Numbered from the stretch's first letter, positions 8,240-16,792 are shown. The stretch: DNA of 64,000 nucleotides from Bradyrhizobium sediminis (GCF_018736105.1 NZ_CP076135.1:744001-808000), one strand, 5' to 3'. Numbers and translations: made by a program. Notes: generated by a model from the sequence alone, not told the origin.

Positions 8240-8935
8240 ATGAGCCGTCTGCATAGCGAGAACCACCTTGTCGAGCGCATCGGCTGGCTGCGGGCGGCGG
8301 TGCTCGGCGCCAACGATGGAATCATCTCAACTGCCAGCCTGGTGCTGGGCGTGGCGTCGGCGGCTGCTTCCCGGAATGATATCTTGTTGACCGGCGTTGC
8401 CGGGCTGGTCGCCGGCGCGATGTCGATGGCGGCCGGCGAATATGTTTCGGTCAGTTCGCAGTCCGATACCGAGCATGCCGACCTCGCGCGCGAGAAGCGG
8501 GAGTTGGCGGATGATCCCGTGTTCGAGCGGGAAGAACTGGCTCGGCTCTATGTCGCGCGCGGCGTCGAGGCCGATCTCGCCCGCGAGGTGGCGCAGCAAT
8601 TGATGGCGAAGGACGCCCTCGCCGCGCATGCGCGGGAAGAACTCGGCATTTCCGAGATCACGACCGCGCGTCCGGTGCAGGCGGCGCTGGCATCGGCCGC
8701 GACTTTTTCCGTAGGGGCCGCGGCGCCGCTCGCGCTCGTCCTGGTTTCGCCATCCAGTGTCTTGATCCCGGTCGTATCGGCGGGATCGTTACTGTTCCTT
8801 GCCCTGCTCGGCGCGATCGGTGCGAAGGCCGGAGGCGCTGGCCTGCTGAAGCCGACCCTGCGCGTGACGTTCTGGGGGGCTTTCGCGATGGCGCTGACGG
8901 CCGGAATCGGCGCCGTATTCGGCAAGGTGGTCTGA
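8240..8935 (+). CDS. VIT1/CCC1-family metal transporter
   Basis: 231 residues. The N-terminus ERIGWLRAAVLGANDGIISTASLVLGVASA and VAGAMSMAAGEYVSVSSQSDTE are diagnostic of the VIT1/CCC1 family, which moves Fe2+ or Mn2+ across membranes. A charged cytoplasmic stretch (residues about 80-140, with EREELARLYVARGVE) corresponds to the metal-binding domain seen in plant VIT1. Three hydrophobic helices follow. ATG 8240 is chosen because family similarity begins there; a TTG further upstream lies inside the promoter. Low-oxygen regulation with phaC is inferred from the shared upstream box. Confidence 0.9.
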   Translation: MSRLHSENHLVERIGWLRAAVLGANDGIISTASLVLGVASAAASRNDILLTGVAGLVAGAMSMAAGEYVSVSSQSDTEHADLAREKRELADDPVFEREELARLYVARGVEADLAREVAQQLMAKDALAAHAREELGISEITTARPVQAALASAATFSVGAAAPLALVLVSPSSVLIPVVSAGSLLFLALLGAIGAKAGGAGLLKPTLRVTFWGAFAMALTAGIGAVFGKVV

Positions 8936-9115
8936 ACGCCGGTTGGGCTCGCTTGCGACAAGCGCCAATGCCCCGATGCACATCGCTGCCATCAACTTTT
9001 CGCGCATGGCGGCTCCCCGCATATCGCAGCTATAGTGCCGCAAGGCGGCCGCCGTTCGCGGCGGCCAAGGCGTGGCGTAGGCTTGCGGTAACAAGGGTTC
9101 AACAAGGGTTCGGGG

Positions 9116-10174
9116 ATGGCGATGACCGAGGCGACCGATAGCGCGCGCGAGGCGCAATGGCTGAAATGGCGCAGCGTCGCCGATCTCTATCACGCTTATT
9201 TCACCGGCCTCATTCTGACCGTGGTGACGCGGCGCGGCACGGCGGATGCCGCGGAATTCGTGTTCCGGGTATTTCGCCGCCAGCAGCAGGAGCGCTTCCT
9301 GCCCGGCCTGGAAAAACTCGGCCTCAGCCATCTGCCGCCGGCGGTGGCGGCGGCGCAGTATCACTATCTCTCCAACTGGATCGGCGGCGTCCATGTCGAA
9401 TACATGTACGAGACCGATCGCAAGGCCTGGATCCGCTATCCGCCGCCGCGCTGGATCTGGCGCGGCACCGCGATCTGCGGCGTGCCCGGCGAAGTGTCGC
9501 GGGCGATGCTGCGCGGCTGGCACGCCAACAATGGCGTCGCACTCGGCAACCTGAAGCTCGGCTTCGTCTGCACCAAGCAGAGCGTCGACGGCCAGGACGG
9601 GCTGGAAGGCTATTACTGCGAATACGACCACCCGCTCGAGATCGATGCGCGGCTCAAGTTCGCGCGTCATCTCGAAGCACCCTTGTTCGATCCCGCCGGC
9701 GCGCCGGCCTTGCCGGTTGCGAGCTGGCCGAAGCCGCGGCTCGAAAAAGCCTATCGCAACTACGCTATGGAATATGTGAAGACCGCAGCACCGGTCCTGG
9801 TGCAGGTGTTCGGGCCCGAAGACGCCGGCTACCTGCTGCATCTGACCGGCAGACTGATCGGCATGCAGTATTTCGACGAGATTGCGCGCAGCTTCGCGGC
9901 GAACCGGGGATCCGCCAGGGAGTTCGCGGTTTTCCTGCACACGTTGCTGGAGGCGCAGGACGATACCGCCGGCATTGACGATTCCGGTGGCGTCTTCGAA
10001 ATCCGGCAGCAGAGCTGGAAGCTGATGGCCGATGTCGGCGACTATCACCCGGCCTGCGCAAAAGTCCTCGAAGGATTGTTCGAGGGGCTTGCCGCCGGCT
10101 GCGGGCGTCACATTCCCGTGCATTTGAAACCGGCGACAGGCGGCAATCCGCCCTTCGTCTGGTCGATCGGCTGA
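9116..10174 (+). CDS. Conserved hypothetical protein, function unknown
   Basis: 352 residues, no signal peptide and no membrane helix. I do not recognise a family with confidence. Visible features: an N-terminal helical segment WRSVADLYHAYFTGLILTVV, an aromatic/proline-rich stretch RKAWIRYPPPRWIWRG around residues 103-118, and a block GNLKLGFVCTKQSVDG followed by LEGYYCEYDHPL. The latter is faintly reminiscent of proteins annotated as L-2-amino-thiazoline-4-carboxylate hydrolase, but this is weak. ATG 9116 follows a GGGG stretch; ATG 9122 is an alternative. Codon use matches neighbours, so it is a real gene. It stands alone between VIT and MATE genes. Confidence 0.75.
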   Translation: MAMTEATDSAREAQWLKWRSVADLYHAYFTGLILTVVTRRGTADAAEFVFRVFRRQQQERFLPGLEKLGLSHLPPAVAAAQYHYLSNWIGGVHVEYMYETDRKAWIRYPPPRWIWRGTAICGVPGEVSRAMLRGWHANNGVALGNLKLGFVCTKQSVDGQDGLEGYYCEYDHPLEIDARLKFARHLEAPLFDPAGAPALPVASWPKPRLEKAYRNYAMEYVKTAAPVLVQVFGPEDAGYLLHLTGRLIGMQYFDEIARSFAANRGSAREFAVFLHTLLEAQDDTAGIDDSGGVFEIRQQSWKLMADVGDYHPACAKVLEGLFEGLAAGCGRHIPVHLKPATGGNPPFVWSIG

Positions 10175-10328
10175 TCGAACCGACGTTCCCCCGCATAGCG
10201 ACGTCGACTTGATTTGCGCAGGCGGCCCATGCGCCTGACGCACATGGAATCGCGCCGGATCGGTGCTAGGAAACGGCCAGCACGGCAACCAGATCGGGCT
10301 GGGGCGCGAACGCGGCGCGGGAGAAGAA

Positions 10329-11771
10329 ATGTCCGATATCGGTGTCGCCGAAATCCCCGTAGACGACGACGAACGCCCGCTTCCGCCGCCAGAAGCGCCG
10401 GTGAAGAACGCGCTGGTCGAGGGGCCGATCCTGCGCACGCTGTTGTGGCTGGCGTGGCCGAACGTGATCGCGCTCTCGGCCGGCACCTGCGTGGTGATCG
10501 CGGAAACCTCCTATATCGGCCGGCTCGGCGTCGAATCGCTGGCGGCGATGGCGCTGGTGTTCCCGTTCGTGATCCTGACCATGACCATGTCGGGCGGCGC
10601 GATGGGTGGCGGCGTGGCGTCGGCGATCGCGCGTGCGCTCGGCGCCGGCGACGTCGACCGCGCATCGACGCTGGCGGCGCATGCGCTGTTGATCGGCCTC
10701 TGCCTCGGACTGGCGTTCATGCTGGGCATGCTGATCTTCGGACCGACGCTGCTGGAACTGCTCGGCGGCCGCGGCAACGTGCTGGCTTACGCCGTCGGCT
10801 ATGTGCAGATCTTTTTCGGCGGCGCCGTGGTGCCCTGGCTGATGAACACGTTCGCGGGAATCCTGCGCGGCACCGGCAACATGAAGCTGCCGTCGCTGCT
10901 GATGCTGTCTTCCGCCACCTGCCAGATCATTCTCGGCGGCACGCTCGGCCTCGGCCTCGGACCGATCCCGTCATTCGGCATGCGCGGCGTTGCCGCCGGG
11001 TCGCTGGTCGCCTACGTGATCAGCCTATCCGTGATGGCATGGTACGTCTTTTCCGGCCGGGCGCGCGTGATTCCCAAGATCAGGGGCCTTCGCATTCGCT
11101 GGCCGATGTTTTTCGATATCCTGAAGGTCGGCGCCGTCTCCTGTTTCTCGCCGCTGCAGTCGGTGCTCACCGTCACCATCTTCACCCACATGCTGGCGCA
11201 GTTCGGCACCGAAATCCTGGCCGGCTATGGCGTCGGCGCCCGGCTCGAATTCATGCTGACCTCGATCGCGTTTGCGGTCGGCATCGCCTCGGTGCCGATG
11301 GTCGGGATGGCGATCGGCGCGCGGCGGGTGGCGCGGGCGCGGCGGATCGCCTGGACCGCGGGCTGTGTCGCGTTCCTGTCGGTCGGCCTGGTCGCCACCG
11401 TGATCGCGATCTATCCCGATCTCTGGGTCAGCATCTTCACCAGGGACGAGAGCGTGCGCGCCGCCAGCCGGCAATACCTGTCGACCGCAGCGCCGATGTA
11501 CGCCTTCCTCGGGCTGTCGATCTCGATGTATTTTTCCTCGCAGGGCGCGGCGAAAGTGCTGGGCCCGGTCTTGGCGCAAACCGCGCGGCTGGTGTTCGTC
11601 GCCGGCGGCGGCTGGTGGCTGTCGATGCATGCTGCGACCGCCGCGAACTTCTTCGCGTTGGCGGCGGCTTCCATGGTGGTGCTCGGCGTGCTGTCCGCCG
11701 CGAGCGTCGTCTTAACGCGATGGGGACCGAAGGGCGCTCCAGTTGCGGAAGTCCGCCCTGCACTGTCCTGA
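10329..11771 (+). CDS. MATE-family multidrug/sodium antiporter
   Basis: 480 residues with about 12 membrane helices. The first pore helix LLWLAWPNVIALSAGTCVVIAETSYIGRLGVESLAAMALVFPF, the repeat in the second half with GVGARLEFMLTSIAFAVGIASVPMVGMAIGAR, and overall length fit MATE exporters, which expel cationic drugs in exchange for Na+ or H+. The start ATG 10329 gives a 35-residue acidic N-terminal tail (DDDERPLPPPEAP). It is followed by a convergent gene 15 bp downstream. Substrate not predictable. Confidence 0.9.
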   Translation: MSDIGVAEIPVDDDERPLPPPEAPVKNALVEGPILRTLLWLAWPNVIALSAGTCVVIAETSYIGRLGVESLAAMALVFPFVILTMTMSGGAMGGGVASAIARALGAGDVDRASTLAAHALLIGLCLGLAFMLGMLIFGPTLLELLGGRGNVLAYAVGYVQIFFGGAVVPWLMNTFAGILRGTGNMKLPSLLMLSSATCQIILGGTLGLGLGPIPSFGMRGVAAGSLVAYVISLSVMAWYVFSGRARVIPKIRGLRIRWPMFFDILKVGAVSCFSPLQSVLTVTIFTHMLAQFGTEILAGYGVGARLEFMLTSIAFAVGIASVPMVGMAIGARRVARARRIAWTAGCVAFLSVGLVATVIAIYPDLWVSIFTRDESVRAASRQYLSTAAPMYAFLGLSISMYFSSQGAAKVLGPVLAQTARLVFVAGGGWWLSMHAATAANFFALAAASMVVLGVLSAASVVLTRWGPKGAPVAEVRPALS

Positions 11772-11786
11772 ACGACACGCGTCAAA

Positions 11787-12242
11787 TCAATGCCGCCGCC
11801 GGTGACGGCGGTGACCGCCGCCGACATTGGCCATCCGCATCAGCTGCGGAATCATGCCCATCATGTCGCCGCCGCCGGCGCCACCGAGCATGCCCATGAT
11901 GTTGCCGCCGCCCATGCCCGCAAAGTCGCCGCCGCCCATGCCGATCCCGTAGCTGTCGGGCGCATAGCCCGCGCCGCCGCCGAACCCGACCGGGATTCCG
12001 CCGAGCCCGCCGCCGCCTTCCATCATCTGGCTCATCATCGGGCCCATGGTCTGCATCATCATGCCGAAGCGGCGCTTGCCCATCTTCGCCTTCATCATTT
12101 CCAGCATCGGTGCCATCTGGGTCATCATGTCGCCGCCTCCGCCGCCAAAGCCCGCAAGCTGGGCCTTCGCCGGCATCGTCGTCAGCGTAAACAACAGCAG
12201 CAGCGTGGCTGCCTGGCACACCACCTTGTCAGCTCCAGTCAT
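11787..12242 (-). CDS. Small secreted Met/Gly-rich protein
   Basis: 151 residues: a signal peptide (VVCQAATLLLLFTLTTMPAKA), then a low-complexity mature part with MM-x-x-M clusters (GGDMMTQMAPMLEMMKAKM, FGMMMQTMGPMMSQMMEGG), glycine runs, and a basic His/Arg tail (GGGHRRHRRRH). Methionine clusters spaced two or three residues apart plus terminal histidines suggest metal binding, for example Cu(I), but no family assignment is made. Start at MTGADKV; upstream codons in frame look like leader sequence. The reading frame is supported by a signal peptide that makes sense only in this frame. Function unknown. Confidence 0.65.
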   Translation of the reverse strand: MTGADKVVCQAATLLLLFTLTTMPAKAQLAGFGGGGGDMMTQMAPMLEMMKAKMGKRRFGMMMQTMGPMMSQMMEGGGGLGGIPVGFGGGAGYAPDSYGIGMGGGDFAGMGGGNIMGMLGGAGGGDMMGMIPQLMRMANVGGGHRRHRRRH

Positions 12243-12352
12243 GAATCCGCTCCCTGTGCGCAAGCCCCGCGAGGGCGCGGCGCAAACCGGACGCACGGGG
12301 CGAGGCTAGGAGCGGGCGGGGGGCGCTTCTGTGGGAAAGATCACGGAAGCGG

Positions 12353-12754
12353 TCATGCCGCGCGTCGGTTGAGGGCCTTCTGCACGGCCTGCGCGCCGAG
12401 ATCCATCTGGCCGTCGACATAAGGCGCGACGGCGTTCGGCAGGACATCGACGATCCAGATCAGCCGGCTGCGCGCCTCGCCGTCGGCGACGACCTGCACC
12501 GAGGCGCTGTAATGGCTCACCCGCTCGTTGGCGATCGCATAGACCAGCCGCCGGCGCGACTCGTCGCAATCGACCAGCACTTCGCGCGCGACATTGCCGT
12601 TGGCAAAGGTCACGATCCGCGCATCGCCGTCGAGCCGCGAATCGATCACGAAGCCCGGCGCCAGCCGCGTATGCACCGCGCCGAAATCGCGCACCGCGGA
12701 CCAGACGTCGTCGGGATGGGCGTCGAGGGGGATGTCTTTGTGGATGGAAGCCAT
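12353..12754 (-). CDS. SRPBCC-family (START/Bet v1-like) protein
   Basis: 133 residues. ASIHKDIPLDAHPDDVWSAVRDFGAVH opens a polyketide-cyclase/dehydrase-like SRPBCC fold, with LVYAIANERVSHYSASVQV and RLIWIVDVLPNAVAPYVDGQMDLG as the later strands and C-terminal helix. Such proteins bind hydrophobic ligands in a helix-grip cavity; no catalytic role can be assigned. A palindromic element separates it from the upstream VOC gene, so co-transcription is doubtful. Confidence 0.8.
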   Translation of the reverse strand: MASIHKDIPLDAHPDDVWSAVRDFGAVHTRLAPGFVIDSRLDGDARIVTFANGNVAREVLVDCDESRRRLVYAIANERVSHYSASVQVVADGEARSRLIWIVDVLPNAVAPYVDGQMDLGAQAVQKALNRRAA

Positions 12755-12790
12755 GGGGGTGGTCTTTCTTACTGTGAGGGTTGGAGAGAC

Positions 12791-12898
12791 CTCATCCTGA
12801 GGAGCGCGCTCTTGCGCGCGTCTCGAAGGATGGCTGCGAGTTCATACCTTACCCCCATCCTTCGAGACGCCATGCTGTGCATGGCTCCTCAGGATGAG
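12791..12898. repeat. Intergenic palindromic element, CTCATCCTGAGGAGC type
   Basis: Two nested perfect inverted repeats: outer arms of 15 bp (12791-12805 with 12884-12898) and inner arms of 16 bp (12818-12833 with 12855-12870). A related element lies at 61408-61504. The whole can fold as one long hairpin between two genes on the same strand. Confidence 0.85.
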
Positions 12899-12924
12899 GG
12901 TAGTGCGTACGGCAAGGCTCAGCT

Positions 12925-13284
12925 CTACGTGCAAACCGCCTCGACATTGTTGCCGTCGGGGTCGATCAGGAACGCGGCGTAGTAGCTCGGGCCGTAGTCG
13001 GCGCGCGGGCCAGCGCCGCCGTTGTCGCGGCCGCCGGCCTTGATGCCCTCGCTGTGGAATTTCTCGATGGCGGCGTGGTCGGGCGCGCGGAAGGCGACAT
13101 GGGCGCCGCCATTGGCCGGCCCCTTGTGCAGATGCAGCCACAGCGCCGGCTGGCCCTTGGGCCCGAAGCCCGCATAGGAATCATCGCGCGAGCACAGCAC
13201 ATAGCCGAGCGGCGCCAGTGCGGCGGTGTAGAAATTCACGCTGCTGTCGAGGCTCTTAACTCTCAATCCGATGTGGTCGTACAT
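12925..13284 (-). CDS. VOC-family (glyoxalase/bleomycin-resistance-like) protein
   Basis: 119 residues. MYDHIGLRVKSLDSSVNFYTAALAPLGYV is the standard first beta-alpha-beta module with a potential metal histidine (H4). GGAHVAFRAPDHAAIEKFH begins the second module, and YYAAFLIDPDGNNVEAV supplies the terminal metal-binding glutamate. Lactoylglutathione-lyase-like superfamily; real substrate unknown. It ends close to the palindromic element and starts 57 bp from the AraC gene on the same strand. Confidence 0.88.
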   Translation of the reverse strand: MYDHIGLRVKSLDSSVNFYTAALAPLGYVLCSRDDSYAGFGPKGQPALWLHLHKGPANGGAHVAFRAPDHAAIEKFHSEGIKAGGRDNGGAGPRADYGPSYYAAFLIDPDGNNVEAVCT

Positions 13285-13340
13285 GGCGGTCTCCGGTTTC
13301 AGGCGCGTTCGAACAACGCGCGGTTCGGAGAGGAGCCTAG

Positions 13341-14180
13341 TCAGTGCAGGGCGAGGCGTTCTTGGAAAATCTTGCGCATCCCGCGCGAGGCCTCACGGAA
13401 CCGGCGCGGCGAGACGCCGGCGGCGCGGTGGAAGGTGCGGACGAAGTTGGAGAGGTCGCCGAAACCGACGTCATAGGCGACGTCGGTGACGGAGATCCCG
13501 TCGTCGGCCAGAAGGCGCGCGGCGTGGCGCAGCCGCGAGCGCACCAGATATTGGTGCGGGGTGACGCCGAGCACGCCCGAGAACAGCCGCAGGAAATGGA
13601 ACGGGCTGATATCGGCTTGCGCCGCAGCCTGTTCGAGATCGATCTCCCGGTGCGAATGCGCGTCGATCCACAATGCGGTTTCCACCGCGCGGCGGCGATC
13701 CTTCGCTGCCGCCGCCATCGGCTTTTGCGCCCGCCCGGAAACCATCTCGACGAACCGGCTGGCGAACAGCTGGCCGACCTCGTCGAGCCCGATATCGCTG
13801 CGGCCATCGGCTGCGGCCTGCGCCAGTTCGCCCAGCACCATCAATTCGGGCAGCGGCGGCATGGCGCCGACCTGCCAGATCCCGGCGCGGTCGCCGATCG
13901 CTTCCACCAGTTCGGGCGAGAGGAAGAACGACAGGCACTCGTCGCCGCAGACATGGTCGTGGGTGCACATGTATTCGCCGCCGGGATGGCCGACCAGCAC
14001 CGACCCCGCCACCAGTTCGAAGGTCTGGCCGCGGCTGCGGCAGCCGAAACTGCCCTTGCGGACATAGGACACCGAATGGCAGCGATGCTGCTCCAGATAC
14101 GGCTTGTCGCCCGGCGCAGCGGTGCAGCGGAAGTCGAATACGGAGATGCAGTCGCGCTGAAAAAGCGGTATTGCCGTCAT
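13341..14180 (-). CDS. AraC-family transcriptional regulator
   Basis: 279 residues. The C-terminal 100 residues form two helix-turn-helices: [33 protein letters not shown] and [35 protein letters not shown], the AraC signature. The N-terminal half is a cupin-like sensor ([29 protein letters not shown]) with a cysteine-rich stretch [14 protein letters not shown]. It is followed 9 bp from the stop of ogt, which lies upstream on the same strand, so the two may be co-transcribed; a link with alkylation repair is possible but unproven. Confidence 0.9.
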   Translation of the reverse strand: MTAIPLFQRDCISVFDFRCTAAPGDKPYLEQHRCHSVSYVRKGSFGCRSRGQTFELVAGSVLVGHPGGEYMCTHDHVCGDECLSFFLSPELVEAIGDRAGIWQVGAMPPLPELMVLGELAQAAADGRSDIGLDEVGQLFASRFVEMVSGRAQKPMAAAAKDRRRAVETALWIDAHSHREIDLEQAAAQADISPFHFLRLFSGVLGVTPHQYLVRSRLRHAARLLADDGISVTDVAYDVGFGDLSNFVRTFHRAAGVSPRRFREASRGMRKIFQERLALH

Positions 14181-14189
14181 GCGGCGATT

Positions 14190-14771
14190 TTAGCCCTGCA
14201 GGCGCGGCGGGGCAACGGGCAGCAGCACGTCGAACAGCGTCTTGCTGCTGATGCCGCCGCGCGCGCCCTCGATCGAAAGCAGCGTGCGCTTTGAGATACT
14301 GCCGCCATTCGCTGACATCTTGTCGGCATAGCTGCCGGCTTCGAGGACGCGGTGGCAGGGCACGATGATCACGAAGGGGTTACGGGCCAGCGCCTGCGCC
14401 ACCGAGTGCACGGCGCCGGCCGCGCCGAGCCGTGTGGCGATCTCGGCATAGGTGCGGGTTTCGCCGCGCGGGATCGCCTGCGTCAGCTGGTAGACCCGCT
14501 GGTTGAAGGCGTGGATGCCGGTCGTATCGAGGGTGACGTCGGAAAAATCGGCAAGGCCGCCGCGCAGCAGCGTCACGATGCCCTCGATCGCGATTTCGAC
14601 GTTCGGCGGCGGGCGCTGTTCGCGGGCGTCGGGGTAGATATGATACAGTCGCCGCCTTGTTTCGATCTCGCGCGCCTCGGGCAGCTGCACGCCGACGATG
14701 CCGGCCATGCCCCATGCGATGCCGCAACGGCCGATCATCGTATCGAAAATGGTGTACCCACGCCCCGCCAT
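14190..14771 (-). CDS. ogt: Methylated-DNA--protein-cysteine S-methyltransferase
   Basis: 193 residues. The active-site motif VPCHRV carries the acceptor cysteine C139, which removes methyl groups from O6-methylguanine in a single-turnover reaction. Upstream, QRVYQLTQAIPRGETRTYAEIATRLG is the winged-helix recognition segment with the conserved arginine finger region. There is no N-terminal Ada metal-binding domain. ATG 14771 is used; a TTG two codons earlier is possible. It probably heads a two-gene unit with the AraC regulator. Confidence 0.93.
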   Translation of the reverse strand: MAGRGYTIFDTMIGRCGIAWGMAGIVGVQLPEAREIETRRRLYHIYPDAREQRPPPNVEIAIEGIVTLLRGGLADFSDVTLDTTGIHAFNQRVYQLTQAIPRGETRTYAEIATRLGAAGAVHSVAQALARNPFVIIVPCHRVLEAGSYADKMSANGGSISKRTLLSIEGARGGISSKTLFDVLLPVAPPRLQG

Positions 14772-14916
14772 ACGCAACCCACCCTGGCAGGGATCATAGC
14801 ACCGTCACAAAAGCCTGCACCTGGAAAATTCGGGTTCAGTTAAGGGGGGCGAGGGGGCCGTTTCGAACCCGCTTGGCGGACCGCGCGGTCTCGGCTATTG
14901 AGAGGGGCAAGCGACC

Positions 14917-14990
14917 GCGGGCGTAGTTCAATGGTAGAACGGCAGCTTCCCAAGCTGCATACGAGGGTTCGATTCCCTTCGCCCGCTCCA
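14917..14990 (+). tRNA. tRNA-Gly (anticodon CCC)
   Basis: A 74-nt cloverleaf: acceptor GCGGGCG with CGCCCGC, D arm GTTCAATGGTAGAAC, anticodon stem GCAGC/GCTGC with loop TTCCCAA (anticodon CCC), T arm AGGGTTCGATTCCCT, discriminator T, and an encoded CCA. It reads GGG glycine codons. No integrase or duplicated 3' end is seen nearby, so it is not an occupied attachment site. Confidence 0.95.
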
Positions 14991-15268
14991 TCCTGCTTCG
15001 CGCCAGGGCGCTTCGCAGGACTTTAATTTTTCGGCAGCGCGAAGCAGGATGCCCTTCGAAGCTTTAGCGGAGAAGGGCGACCTGGCAAAAAATTCAGGCC
15101 CCCTTGTCGGACTCCCGTCCCCCCGTTCGTCCTCCGGGCGAGCCACGCAAAAGGGGCCGAGCTGATTTTCGTTTATGTGCCCATTGCTGATCTCGCCGGC
15201 GCTGCGGCCCTGGAGATCAGGCACGACGGACGCCGGCTCAACTGAACCCGACCGACAAGGACATCCCT

Positions 15269-15706
15269 ATGACTTCCATCACCCCGTTTCTCTGGCTTGA
15301 TAACAATGTCCCAGAGGCTGTCGCCTTCTACAAATCGGTGTTTCCCAATGCGAAGGTCGAAACCGTCAACGACTTCATGGCGAGCTTCGAGCTCGAGGGG
15401 CAGAAGTTCAACGCCCTCAACGGTGGCCCAAAATACAGGTTCAACGAGGCGGTCTCGTTCTTCATCAGCGTCGAGACCCAGGAAGAGGTGGACTACTTCT
15501 GGAACAAACTGATCGCCGACGGCGGCGAGGAATCGAGATGCGGATGGCTCAAGGACAAGTTCGGTCTGTCCTGGCAGGTGGTCCCCAAGGCGCTGGGCCG
15601 CTACCTGAGCGATCCCGATCGCACAAAGGCGGATCGCGCCATGCAGGCGATGATGAAGATGCAAAAGATCGTCATCGCCGATCTCGACAAGGCCTATGCC
15701 GGCTGA
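15269..15706 (+). CDS. VOC/PhnB-like protein (PF06983 type)
   Basis: 145 residues. TSITPFLWLDNNVPEAVAFYKSVFPNAKVETVND and FNALNGGPKYRFNEAVSFFISVETQEEVDYFWNKL are typical of the PhnB/YjdN-like branch of the VOC superfamily, often mislabelled 3-demethylubiquinone methyltransferase. GWLKDKFGLSWQVVPKALG is the closing strand. No enzymatic activity can be assigned. The ATG is well placed after an AAGGAC ribosome-binding site. It is a single gene just before ssrA. Confidence 0.9.
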   Translation: MTSITPFLWLDNNVPEAVAFYKSVFPNAKVETVNDFMASFELEGQKFNALNGGPKYRFNEAVSFFISVETQEEVDYFWNKLIADGGEESRCGWLKDKFGLSWQVVPKALGRYLSDPDRTKADRAMQAMMKMQKIVIADLDKAYAG

Positions 15707-15720
15707 TGCCCGAAGCGCGT

Positions 15721-15748
15721 TTGGTTCCCTTCGCCTGCAGCCTAGTAT
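15721..15748 (+). promoter_or_regulatory. Promoter of ssrA
   Basis: TTGGTT and TAGTAT are separated by 16 nt, predicting a start near 15755, shortly upstream of the tmRNA acceptor piece. It lies just after the VOC gene stop. Confidence 0.6.
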
Positions 15749-15754
15749 TTCCTC

Positions 15755-16095
15755 CCATTCACGCCTATATCTGGGTGGTCGCAAGACGATGGCGCTGAAA
15801 CTCAGAGCGGACTGCGGGCAGACCCGGGGGCAGTACCCGGCGCCTCCACCTTAGCAGCTTGAGCTTAAAGGTCTCATTTCGGTGAGATCGATTCCGTCGC
15901 AAGGCGGAATTCCTAAGCTGTTAAGGCGGGGGCGAAACAGGATCGATGGTCGCGAAGAAGCTCTGAATTGTTCCCGGCATGATACCGCCGTTATCGGGTC
16001 AAAAACCTAAATGCAAACGATAACGTTGCATTGAACGAAGTGCGCCTCGCGGCGTAACCTGTTCGGGGTTGGTCCACCTGGCAACAGAACGGCCA
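15755..16095 (+). ncRNA. ssrA: Circularly permuted (two-piece) tmRNA
   Basis: Acceptor piece first: a T arm around CCGGGGGCAGTACCCGG and the 3' acceptor strand CGCCTCC (15841-15847), then A, CC and an encoded T, so CCA must be completed after processing. The intervening segment 15851-15927 folds with TTAGCAGCTT/AAGCTGTTAA. The coding piece starts at 15928 with GGGGGCGAAACAGGATCGA; GGGGGCG pairs with CGCCTCC, and GCTCTGA (15960-15966) pairs with TCAGAGC (15802-15808) as P2. The tag reading frame 16013-16057 encodes ANDNVALNEVRLAA and a stop. The RNA rescues stalled ribosomes with SmpB. The 5' and 3' limits are estimates. Confidence 0.93.
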
Positions 16096-16097
16096 TC

Positions 16098-16134
16098 GCC
16101 GCGTCAGCCCTCGGGCTGGCGCGGCTTTATTTTG
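16098..16134 (+). terminator. Rho-independent terminator of ssrA
   Basis: A 12-bp stem (GCCGCGTCAGCC with GGCTGGCGCGGC, one G-U pair, 4-nt loop) is followed by TTTATTTTG. Confidence 0.85.
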
Positions 16135-16219
16135 TGCCAGGCTTTCGCGTCTGCGCGTTGCCTTCAACTTGGGCCGTCGCCGTGCTAGACAACGGCATGC
16201 GGCAACAGGGAGGTGAACG

Positions 16220-16792
16220 TTGACCGAGGCGATCGCTTCCACCGACCAGTCCCGCAACGGCCTCCTGAAGGTCGCCGCCTTCGGCGCGCTGTCGGGCGTT
16301 CTCACGCCACTGCTGCCGCCGTTGATCGACAAGCTCAACGGTGCGCCCGGCGATTTCAGGATCGCGCTGGTCGCGGTGCCGTTCGCCGTGCTGGTCTGCA
16401 TTCTGGTGCGGCGCTGCTCGGCAAACCCGTGGTGGGCGGCGCTGGCGGCGGCCATCATCACCATGGTCGCCTTCGTCTGCGCGGTGAACGCCGCGATCTT
16501 CATCGACGGGCAGGCCAATGGCCTGGCGAAGGCATCGAGAAATATCCTGGCCGGCCTGACCGGCGGCTTGGTCGGCGCCGGCGTGATGGCGCTCGGGATA
16601 GCTCTGCTGCCGTCCGGTCCGCGCGCCGCCGCGGCGTGGCTGCCGATGCTGATATCAGGCACCGTCACCGGCGCGCTGCTGGCGCTCGACAACGCGCTCG
16701 ACCTCGACCTCACCTCGGTGCTGTTTCCGGTCTGGCAGGCATGCGTCGCGGTCGGGCTGACGACGGCCCTGCAACGGGCGAAATTGTCCTGA
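16220..16792 (+). CDS. Hypothetical integral membrane protein
   Basis: 190 residues with about five hydrophobic helices (for example IALVAVPFAVLVCILV and WWAALAAAIITMVAFVCAVNAAIF). No family recognised. The start is TTG at 16220 behind a strong GGGAGG ribosome-binding site 7 nt upstream; no ATG fits. It precedes an OYE-type reductase by 46 bp on the same strand, so an operon is possible but the functions are not obviously related. Confidence 0.7.
   Translation: MTEAIASTDQSRNGLLKVAAFGALSGVLTPLLPPLIDKLNGAPGDFRIALVAVPFAVLVCILVRRCSANPWWAALAAAIITMVAFVCAVNAAIFIDGQANGLAKASRNILAGLTGGLVGAGVMALGIALLPSGPRAAAAWLPMLISGTVTGALLALDNALDLDLTSVLFPVWQACVAVGLTTALQRAKLS

Noticed and set aside
14917..15268. Integration site at the tRNA-Gly gene
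   Set aside because: No integrase, no repeated tRNA 3' end and no phage-like genes follow; the next 280 nt hold only short hairpins.
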